Assembly (NCBI GenBank): GCA_030824095.1
Contig: JAVBYK010000463.1
Location: 1-5,793 of the forward strand
DNA from: a bacterium
GTDB lineage: Bacteria > Pseudomonadota > Gammaproteobacteria > Burkholderiales > Burkholderiaceae_C
Length of the DNA: 5,793 nt
Reading direction: 5' to 3'
Position 1 is the stretch's first letter; each line of letters opens with the position of its first letter. The position numbers were made by a program, and so were the translations under genes. The notes under the pieces are model-generated. The model was not told the DNA's origin and searched no databases. It saw only the letters and a list, made by a program, of their open reading frames with translations. Positions 1 to 5,254 of the stretch are shown here, piece after piece.

Positions 1-674
1 CCGCTGGCATCCAGGCAGGCGTCCCGCGCTGCTATCGCTGGTGTGACCGACTGCCGCGAACCACGACGGCTCAGCTTTGCAGAATAGATGTCCACCCGCC
101 GCAACAATTCGGCAAGGCGCTGGCCGGCGTCAGACTCCTGCGCTGGATCCACCGCTGCGACCGCATGGTGGTGTCGAACGACATGCAGCCATTGTTGATC
201 GGTGACACCCGCGTTCGCCAGCATGTCAGCGCTGGTTGTAGCATGGGCAGCGACTCTTTCCCGTTGTACGTCCGACAACGAAGAGCTTTGTTTGGCCAGA
301 GAGTCCTGCAAGACCGTGATGCTCAGATTCATGCTGAGAGCGGCCAACGCCAACACCCGCCTTTCCTCCTGCGGCCATTCCATCCACTCTGCGGCCAAAT
401 CCGCAATCACCAGGCAGGTCATGGCATGCTGGGCGCTGTAGTGCTCCACGTTGCTTCCATTTGCCTCAATGAGCACATACAAGGCCAGGTCGGGGCCACT
501 TGTAGTCAATTGGCGGATGACCATGGCCAATTCGGTCAATCGTTTGATCCAGGCCGCATCGATGGTTTCTTCCCGCAAAAGGCGGCGGGTGCGGACAACC
601 GCCTGATCCCAAGCATCCAAAGCCAGGGGAACGGGTAAAGGCTTGCTGCTGACATCCTGCAGCGCTTCATCCAT
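1..674 (-). CDS. Degenerate HD-GYP-type protein, partial (3' end outside window)
   Basis: An open frame of 224 codons runs from ATG at 674 off the left edge, so the C-terminus is missing. The arrangement resembles an HD-GYP domain, the family that normally hydrolyses cyclic di-GMP at a metal centre. Visible landmarks are H83 in YSAQHAMTCLVIADLAA, H144 at the usual HP-x-x-G position, H168-H170 (HHH, where HHE is usual), and D195 in LLRRVDIYSAKLS. The signature His-Asp pair is missing: the equivalent position reads AALSMNLSIT, giving M115-N116. Residues 1-75 form a helical leader with no recognised domain. The start lies 5 bases after the ankyrin stop. No good Shine-Dalgarno is present (AAAGG is about 15 bases away), so translation probably depends on coupling. 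A cyclic di-GMP sensor or scaffold role, perhaps linked to PilZ in the same operon, is inference; hydrolase activity is doubtful. The frame is firm, the family assignment moderately so. Confidence 0.75.
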   Translation of the reverse strand, partial: MDEALQDVSSKPLPVPLALDAWDQAVVRTRRLLREETIDAAWIKRLTELAMVIRQLTTSGPDLALYVLIEANGSNVEHYSAQHAMTCLVIADLAAEWMEWPQEERRVLALAALSMNLSITVLQDSLAKQSSSLSDVQRERVAAHATTSADMLANAGVTDQQWLHVVRHHHAVAAVDPAQESDAGQRLAELLRRVDIYSAKLSRRGSRQSVTPAIAARDACLDAS

Positions 675-679
675 TCCGA

Positions 680-1339
680 CTACCAGCTGCCTTTCTGAGA
701 ACGTCCTCTGACTGCAGCTGCGATCAACGCCACTGCGTCCTCTTTCTGAACCCGCCAGGCAAAGTCAATGGCGCTTAACCCTTGTGCGTTCTTCAGCGAG
801 GGATCCGCACCGGCATCCAGCAACAATTTGACCGCGTCCGTGGTGCCGTACATGGCCGCCATCATCAAAGGCGTACTGCCGTTGGGAGAAGCTGCGTCTA
901 TATACGCATGGCTATCCAGCAGCATGCGCATGACGTCCAAGTGCCCATTGGTGGCTGCGTAATGCAGTGGCGTCCACCCGGGTTTGTTCACATCCGCATC
1001 GCGCGCTATCAGTTTTTGGCACATAGCGGCATAGCCCTTGAGCGAAGCCAGCATCAAAGGGCTTTCGTCCTTGGGCGTACGGACATTAACCTGGGTCGCC
1101 GGGCTGTCCAGCAACACATCCACAACCTTGAAGGAAGCCTCCCGAATCGCCAGGATCAGGCCATATTCCCCAGCGGGACTGATGGTGTTGGGGTCAAAAC
1201 CCCGCTTCAACAAAGTCCGTATGACGTCCGGCTTGTCCTGCTTGATGGCTGCAAAAAAATCATCGTAGGAGCCGGAATGGGATGCTGAATATCCAATTAA
1301 AACAATCAGATACAGCAGACTTTTAATTCTGAACATCAT
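680..1339 (-). CDS. Exported ankyrin-repeat protein
   Basis: The 219-residue protein starts with a signal-peptide-like segment: a basic R4/K6 followed by a hydrophobic core at about residues 8-17 (LLYLIVLIGY), with plausible cleavage near A19. The mature part is almost wholly ankyrin repeats: about 25-53, 57-88, 91-119, 121-151 and 154-184, plus a capping helix pair to about 211. Repeats four and five carry the classic GWTPLHYAATNGHLDVMRMLL and GSTPLMMAAMYG cores. The join between repeats three and four (DADVNKPGWTPLH) is a few residues shorter than the consensus. Ankyrin stacks bind proteins and have no catalysis of their own; the partner here is unknown, and the leader suggests the periplasm. 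The ATG overlaps the tatD stop as ATGA, a translational coupling arrangement; a second in-frame ATG follows directly. The first 60 bases are AT-rich compared with neighbours. Confidence 0.9.
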   Translation of the reverse strand: MMFRIKSLLYLIVLIGYSASHSGSYDDFFAAIKQDKPDVIRTLLKRGFDPNTISPAGEYGLILAIREASFKVVDVLLDSPATQVNVRTPKDESPLMLASLKGYAAMCQKLIARDADVNKPGWTPLHYAATNGHLDVMRMLLDSHAYIDAASPNGSTPLMMAAMYGTTDAVKLLLDAGADPSLKNAQGLSAIDFAWRVQKEDAVALIAAAVRGRSQKGSW

Positions 1340-2130
1340 GATTGAACGCCGCTAAATAATCGGGAGAAATTGGCGCTGGTGGTCTCGCCTATGGTCTCTA
1401 CGCTGCAAGAACGCAGTGCTGCCAGCTGCTGCGCCACAAACGGAACATAGGACGGATTATTGGTCTTGCCCCGAAATGGAACAGGCGCCAGATAGGGGCT
1501 GTCGGTCTCGATCAACAGGCGATCCAGCGGTACCCAGCTTGCCACATCGCGTAGATCCTGGGCGGTCTTGAACGTCAGAATGCCGGAAAACGAGATATAG
1601 AACCCGAGGTCCAGAGCCTGTCGGGCAACCTCCTGGCTCTCGGTAAAACAATGAAAAACCCCGCCAGCCGAACCCGGAGAGCCGTTTTCGCCCTCCTCGC
1701 GCAGAATGGCCAGCGTATCGTCGGAAGCACTGCGGGTATGGATCACCAGTGGCTTGCGGAGTTGCCGCGCTGCACGGATATGGGTGCGAAAGCGTTCTCG
1801 TTGCCAATGCATATCTGCCACGGAGCGATTCCCAAGGCGGTAGTAGTCCAACCCTGTTTCACCGATTGCCACCACGCGAGGCAACTGGCCGCGCTGAACC
1901 AGATCGTCCAGCGTCGGCTCGGTCACACCTTCGTTGTCCGGGTGCACACCAACGCTGGCCCAAAAGTTGTCGTATCGCAGAGCGAGCTGGTGAACATCTG
2001 CAAACTCCTCCAGAGTCGTACATATGCACAGTGCCCGGTCCACGTGGGCATTCGCCATGGATTGGCGAATCTGCGGCAACGAAGCTACCAGCTCCGGAAA
2101 GGTCAGGTGGCAGTGGGAATCAGTAAACAT
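1336..2130 (-). CDS. tatD: TatD family metal-dependent deoxyribonuclease
   Basis: This is a 264-residue TIM-barrel metal hydrolase of normal family length, cytoplasmic, expected to act as a Mg-dependent DNase (3'-5' exonuclease or endonuclease) in DNA repair or turnover. The metal and catalytic residues are all visible: H6 and H8 in DSHCHL, E91 in AIGETGLDYYR, H131 in VIHTRSASDDT, H160 in GVFHCFTES, and D210 in LIETDSPYLAPVPFRGKTNNP. The start matches the family (M-hydrophobic-x-DSHCH), so a longer or shorter start is unlikely. It follows pilZ after 50 bases, the widest gap in the operon, and has no recognisable Shine-Dalgarno; the bases just upstream form a perfect inverted repeat (separate entry). 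Its stop overlaps the ankyrin start. Since the family contains paralogues (YcfH, YjjV), the symbol is used in the broad sense; the position after holB-pilZ matches the ycfH-type member. Confidence 0.95.
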   Translation of the reverse strand: MFTDSHCHLTFPELVASLPQIRQSMANAHVDRALCICTTLEEFADVHQLALRYDNFWASVGVHPDNEGVTEPTLDDLVQRGQLPRVVAIGETGLDYYRLGNRSVADMHWQRERFRTHIRAARQLRKPLVIHTRSASDDTLAILREEGENGSPGSAGGVFHCFTESQEVARQALDLGFYISFSGILTFKTAQDLRDVASWVPLDRLLIETDSPYLAPVPFRGKTNNPSYVPFVAQQLAALRSCSVETIGETTSANFSRLFSGVQS

Positions 2131-2132
2131 GG

Positions 2133-2156
2133 TTTGCGCCGGGGCGTGGGCGCAAA
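2133..2156 (-). promoter_or_regulatory. Perfect 8-bp inverted repeat at the tatD translation start
   Basis: On the minus strand TTTGCGCC (2156-2149) and GGCGCAAA (2140-2133) are exact reverse complements separated by 8 bases (CACGCCCC), ending 2 bases before the tatD ATG. A transcript would fold this into a GC-containing hairpin covering the place where a ribosome binds. No U-tract follows, so it is not a normal intrinsic terminator for the operon. It could modulate tatD translation, be an RNA-processing site, or be chance. The structure is directly visible; the role is inference. Confidence 0.45.
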
Positions 2157-2180
2157 AACCGCGCAGAACGCCGGCTGTAC

Positions 2181-2543
2181 TCAGATGGTTTGGGTCGGGC
2201 GCTCGGATGCCATGTGGGCACCCAGAATTTCTTCAATCTTGAGCTTGAGTGCTCGCGATTTCTCGTCCTTCGGGAAAACGATGCCAACACCTTGCGTGCG
2301 CCCTCCTGCTGCCTTGGCTGGTGTTACCCAGGCCACCTTCCCGGCTACTGGATAGCGTTGCATGTCCTCAGGCAGCGACAACAGCACGTACACATCGTCA
2401 CCCAAAGCATATTCGCGTGCAGTGGGAATGAAAACGCCCCCTTCGGTGAATATCGGGATGTACGCGGCATACAGCGCGGCTTTTTCCTTGATGGAAAGCT
2501 GGATGACACTGGGTCTGGGGGTGGAAGCGCTGGGCGTTGTCAT
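2181..2543 (-). CDS. pilZ: PilZ, type IV pilus assembly/regulatory protein
   Basis: The 120-residue single-domain PilZ protein is of normal length for the founding PilZ, which is needed for type IV pilus biogenesis and twitching in Pseudomonas and Xanthomonas and acts in the cytoplasm. The core runs from about SVIQLSIKEKAALYAAYIPIF (12-32) through GGVFIPT (35-41), the strand DDVYVLLSLPED (49-60) and KVAWVTP (69-75) to QGVGIVFP (84-91), then a helix to about 109. The RxxxR arginines that grip cyclic di-GMP are absent, and the (D/N)xSxxG loop is replaced by FTEGGVFI, so this is the non-binding type that works through protein partners. It lies between holB and tatD, the same neighbourhood as in Pseudomonas. 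The start follows the holB stop by 9 bases and lacks a clear Shine-Dalgarno, suggesting coupling to holB. Confidence 0.93.
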   Translation of the reverse strand: MTTPSASTPRPSVIQLSIKEKAALYAAYIPIFTEGGVFIPTAREYALGDDVYVLLSLPEDMQRYPVAGKVAWVTPAKAAGGRTQGVGIVFPKDEKSRALKLKIEEILGAHMASERPTQTI

Positions 2544-2552
2544 GGTGCGTAT

Positions 2553-3566
2553 TCAATGGCCCGAGTTTAGAACCGATTTGGCCTGACCTACAAGTGCTTC
2601 TTGCATCAGTCCGGCGTTAAAGGGGTGGTCCATGGTCCGCATGGTACGGGCCAGTGCCTTGCTCCAGGTAGTCAAAGCCTCCACGGACGCGGCGGTTCGC
2701 AGGTCGTTGGGGGCGAAAAAACGGGGTACCGCCCCAGCTTTATGCGCCAACAGATCGTGGCTCAGCTTGTGTAGCGCATCGACCATTTGAGGGATGGTCC
2801 AGTCCTTGAAAAAGCCCACTTCGCCCTTGGCCATTGCCCCGGGCAATGCCGCCCAGGCAGCAGGGTCACGCCCCGAAGCCAGAAACGCCAAGGCATCGTC
2901 AGGCCGACCACCCATGGCCCGGAGCAGCAATTGCGCCTTGGGGAGATCACACCCATGGCATTGCAACCAATCCAGGGCGGCCTGGGCGTCGGGCCAGCGC
3001 ATGGCGTGGCCGAGGCAGCGGCTGCGTATGGTGGGCAGTAACTGGTGCGCCGATTCACTGGCCAACACAAATTTCACGTCTCCGGGCGGCTCTTCCAGTG
3101 TCTTGAGCAGAGTATTGGCAGTGATGATGTTCATTTGTTCCGCCGGGAACACCAAAACGACCTTGCCACGCCCGCGCGCGCTCGTGCGCTGTGAAAACTC
3201 CACGGCCTCGCGCATTGCGTCGACACGGATTTCCTTGCTGGCCTTGCGCTTCTTGTCGTCAATTTCGGTCTGCGCCTTCTCTCCCAGTGGCCAACCGAGT
3301 TCCAGCAGCACCGTTTCTGGCATGAGCACACACAAATCGGCATGCGTACGCACATCAATGGCGTGGCAGCTTCCGCACACGCCGCATGCGCCCGCCTCGC
3401 CCGGCTGTTCACACAACCAGGCCCGAGCCAACTCCAGGGCCAAGCCGTACTGCCCCAAACCGGACGGACCCTGCAGCAACCACGCATGGCCGCGCTGCGC
3501 CAGCAACTGCCGAACCTGGGCGGCAATCCAGGGCGGTGCACCTTTGGAAGCAGCTTCGTTCAACAT
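2553..3566 (-). CDS. holB: DNA polymerase III subunit delta' (clamp loader)
   Basis: The 337-residue protein is the delta' subunit, the rigid stator of the clamp loader that places the beta sliding clamp on primed DNA. The AAA+ fold begins with a P-loop-like GPSGLGQYGLA (33-43) that lacks the ATP-binding lysine, as expected for delta', which does not hydrolyse ATP. The zinc module is intact: C52, then C61, C64 and C67 in CGVCGSC. LEEPP (157-161) and TIRSRC (179-184, with the SRC motif) follow. Between the zinc module and VDAMREAVEF there is a lysine-rich, charged stretch (about 95-113, KKRKASKEIR) longer than in E. coli delta'; I believe this is common in Burkholderiales. The C-terminal collar helices fill about 200-337. 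The ATG overlaps the end of tmk by 7 bases, with AAGGG at good spacing. Confidence 0.96.
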   Translation of the reverse strand: MLNEAASKGAPPWIAAQVRQLLAQRGHAWLLQGPSGLGQYGLALELARAWLCEQPGEAGACGVCGSCHAIDVRTHADLCVLMPETVLLELGWPLGEKAQTEIDDKKRKASKEIRVDAMREAVEFSQRTSARGRGKVVLVFPAEQMNIITANTLLKTLEEPPGDVKFVLASESAHQLLPTIRSRCLGHAMRWPDAQAALDWLQCHGCDLPKAQLLLRAMGGRPDDALAFLASGRDPAAWAALPGAMAKGEVGFFKDWTIPQMVDALHKLSHDLLAHKAGAVPRFFAPNDLRTAASVEALTTWSKALARTMRTMDHPFNAGLMQEALVGQAKSVLNSGH

Positions 3567-4207
3567 GGCAGCAGCCCTTGGGCGCGAACGGACCGGTCCA
3601 CATCACGCCACACGGCTTCCAGGGTCTGGTCTGCGTTGATACGCGCAAAGCGGGCGGAATCTGCCGCTTGGCGCTTGGCATATCCTGCTGCCACCTGCTC
3701 AAAAAAAGCCAGGGGTTGGGACTCAAACTTGTCGGGCACCCGGGCACCGGCCAACCGCTGGGCGGCAATGCTGGCGGGCAGGTCAAACCAGATTGTCAGG
3801 TCTGGCTGAACCAGGATCGGTGTTGTCCCACCCTCAGCCTTGGCTTGCACCCACGACTCAAGTACCGACAGAATCTGCCAATCAAAACCGCGCCCCGAGC
3901 CCTGGTAAGCAAAGGTGGCGTCGGTAAAACGGTCACACAGCACCACATCGCCACGATCCAGAGCGGGCCGTATGACTTGCTGGAGATGGTCGCGCCGGGC
4001 CGCAAACACCAGCAAGGCCTCGGTCATCGCGTCCATGGCGTCATTCAAAACCATTTGCCGCAACCGTTCGGCCAGAGGTGTTCCCCCGGGTTCGCGGCTC
4101 AGGACCACCTCCCGGCCCTGCGCCCGAAACGCATTGGCCAGACGTTCGATGTGTGTGGATTTGCCCGCTCCGTCTATGCCTTCAAAACTGATGAAAATTC
4201 CGCTCAT
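3560..4207 (-). CDS. tmk: Thymidylate kinase
   Basis: Tmk phosphorylates dTMP to dTDP with ATP, an essential cytoplasmic step shared by the de novo and salvage routes to dTTP. The 215-residue protein is of normal length. It opens with MSGIFISFEGIDGAGKST, whose P-loop (10-17) has no basic residue between the glycines, as in the bacterial type II enzymes. The other motifs are REPGGT (38-43, dTMP site), the DRF motif at 92-94, AYQGSGRG (100-107), and a LID with R156 (GARVPDKFE). The frame is open 35 codons further upstream, to an ATG at 4312 inside mltG, but that extension encodes no conserved sequence. The ATG at 4207 fits the family and has a GGTGA-like ribosome site. It starts 16 bases after mltG and overlaps holB by 7 bases, so tmk and holB production is likely coupled. 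Confidence 0.96.
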   Translation of the reverse strand: MSGIFISFEGIDGAGKSTHIERLANAFRAQGREVVLSREPGGTPLAERLRQMVLNDAMDAMTEALLVFAARRDHLQQVIRPALDRGDVVLCDRFTDATFAYQGSGRGFDWQILSVLESWVQAKAEGGTTPILVQPDLTIWFDLPASIAAQRLAGARVPDKFESQPLAFFEQVAAGYAKRQAADSARFARINADQTLEAVWRDVDRSVRAQGLLPC

Positions 4208-4223
4208 TGTTATGGTCACCGGC

Positions 4224-5207
4224 TTACTGCCCGCGCTGGTATTTGTTGACGGCCCTATTGTGCTCGTCCAGGGTGTTGCTGAACTGGCTGCTGCCGTCGC
4301 CGCGCGCGACAAAATACAAGGCCTTGGAGGGAGCCGGCTGCACCGCCGCCAGCAGGGATGCCTTGCCGGGCATGGCTATCGGCGTGGGGGGCAGACCGGT
4401 CCGGGTATAGGTGTTCCAGGGGGTATCGGTCAGCAAGTCCTTTTTGCGCAGGTTGCCGTCAAACGCCGTGCCCATGCCGTAAATCACAGTCGGATCGGTC
4501 TGCAGGCGCATGCCGATCCGCAACCGGTTGCTGAACACAGCGGCAATGTCGGGCCGATCCTTCGGTGCACCAGTTTCCTTTTCCACAATACTGGCCAGAA
4601 TCAGCGCCTCATCGGACGTCTTGAGAGGTGACTGGGGCGCGCGCAACGCCCAGGCCGCTTCCAGGCGCTTGTCCATCGCCCGTAAGGCGCGTTTGAGCAC
4701 GGCGATGTCGCTGGACCCCTTGCTATAGGTGTACGTGTCGGGAAAGAACCGCCCTTCCGGATGCACGCCGGGTTTGCCCAGCTGGGCCATGATGTTTTCG
4801 GGTGACAAGGGCGCTGAATCGGGCCGGAGCTGTTCGGCCTTGGCCAGGGATTCCCGCACCTGCCGGAAGGTCCATCCCTCCACCAGGGTGACGCTGCGCA
4901 AGGCCTCTTCCCCTCGCACCAGCTTCTGCAACAGGCTGCGCGGCGTGGTGTCGCGGTCCAGTTCATAGCTGCCGGCCCGGATCAGCCGGGATTGACCCGA
5001 CAGCCTGAACCAGGCATGCAGCAACAGGGCATTCACTGGCACACCGGCTTCCACGACGGCGGTTGCAACCTCCCGACCACTGGTACCGGGCTCTATGGAC
5101 AAGTCCACGGTGGGCGTGGGCAGGTCAAATGGCTGATTGACCCACAGGTAGGCGCCTCCCCCAATGCCCAGGGCCAAGGCTAATACGACAAGAAATAGAA
5201 AGCGCAC
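4224..5207 (-). CDS. mltG: Endolytic murein transglycosylase MltG (YceG-like)
   Basis: MltG is an inner-membrane lytic transglycosylase that cleaves nascent glycan strands and is thought to terminate peptidoglycan polymerisation. From the chosen start the protein has 327 residues. One transmembrane helix (about 3-20, FLFLVVLALALGIGGGAYL) is followed by a periplasmic LysM-like region (about 36-100) and the YceG catalytic domain. That domain shows VEGWTFRQVRESLA (109-122), EGRFFPDTYTY (151-161), the active-site segment ILASIVEKETG (203-213, with the catalytic glutamate in VEKE), RLQTDPTVIYGMG (234-246), and GLPPTPIAMPG (271-281). The frame extends to an ATG at 5276, but that extension overlaps ygfZ and adds an unlikely tryptophan/cysteine-rich leader. 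GTG at 5207 puts a single arginine before the membrane helix, as is usual; AGGG lies very close upstream, so the exact start is moderately certain. First gene of the minus-strand operon. Confidence 0.93.
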   Translation of the reverse strand: MRFLFLVVLALALGIGGGAYLWVNQPFDLPTPTVDLSIEPGTSGREVATAVVEAGVPVNALLLHAWFRLSGQSRLIRAGSYELDRDTTPRSLLQKLVRGEEALRSVTLVEGWTFRQVRESLAKAEQLRPDSAPLSPENIMAQLGKPGVHPEGRFFPDTYTYSKGSSDIAVLKRALRAMDKRLEAAWALRAPQSPLKTSDEALILASIVEKETGAPKDRPDIAAVFSNRLRIGMRLQTDPTVIYGMGTAFDGNLRKKDLLTDTPWNTYTRTGLPPTPIAMPGKASLLAAVQPAPSKALYFVARGDGSSQFSNTLDEHNRAVNKYQRGQ

Positions 5208-5254
5208 AGCCCTACAAGCCTCGTGAAATGATGGGAGGAATGATAATTCAGACC
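5208..5254. promoter_or_regulatory. Divergent intergenic region between mltG and ygfZ
   Basis: These 47 bases separate two outward-reading genes and must hold, or closely adjoin, the start signals of both. GGGAGGA at 5233-5239 is a strong Shine-Dalgarno core for the plus strand. TGATAAT (5241-5247) gives a near-consensus plus-strand -10 hexamer (GATAAT), and its complement offers TATCAT for the minus strand, but neither has a convincing -35 at proper spacing. Upstream, TAATAC (5181-5186, inside mltG) is another possible plus-strand -10. I cannot assign a promoter with confidence; the region is listed because position alone argues for regulatory content. Confidence 0.4.

Noticed and set aside
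165..638. Plus-strand open frame of 157 codons near the left edge
   Set aside because: The minus strand is open over the whole interval and carries HD-GYP-like landmarks; the plus-strand translation looks random and histidine/glutamine rich.
1651..2355. Plus-strand open frame of 234 codons opposite tatD and pilZ
   Set aside because: It spans two well-supported minus-strand genes and shows no family motif; a shadow frame of high-GC DNA.
2832..2848. Near-perfect palindrome CATTGCCCCGGGCAATG
   Set aside because: It lies inside holB, encoding Pro-Gly-Ala-Met, has a 1-base centre and no U-tract; most likely chance in coding DNA.
2585..3469. holB P-loop without lysine as a sign of gene decay
   Set aside because: Loss of the Walker A lysine is normal for delta' subunits (E. 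coli HolB also lacks it); the zinc cysteines and SRC motif are intact.
2794..4249. Long plus-strand open frames (2794-3639 and 3386-4249) opposite holB and tmk
   Set aside because: They mirror the GC-rich codon pattern of the minus-strand genes, their translations show no recognisable domains, and holB and tmk are unmistakable in the same DNA.
4208..4312. Longer tmk start at 4312
   Set aside because: The 35-residue extension is alanine/serine/threonine rich, overlaps the mltG 3' end and precedes the typical MSGIFISFEG start.
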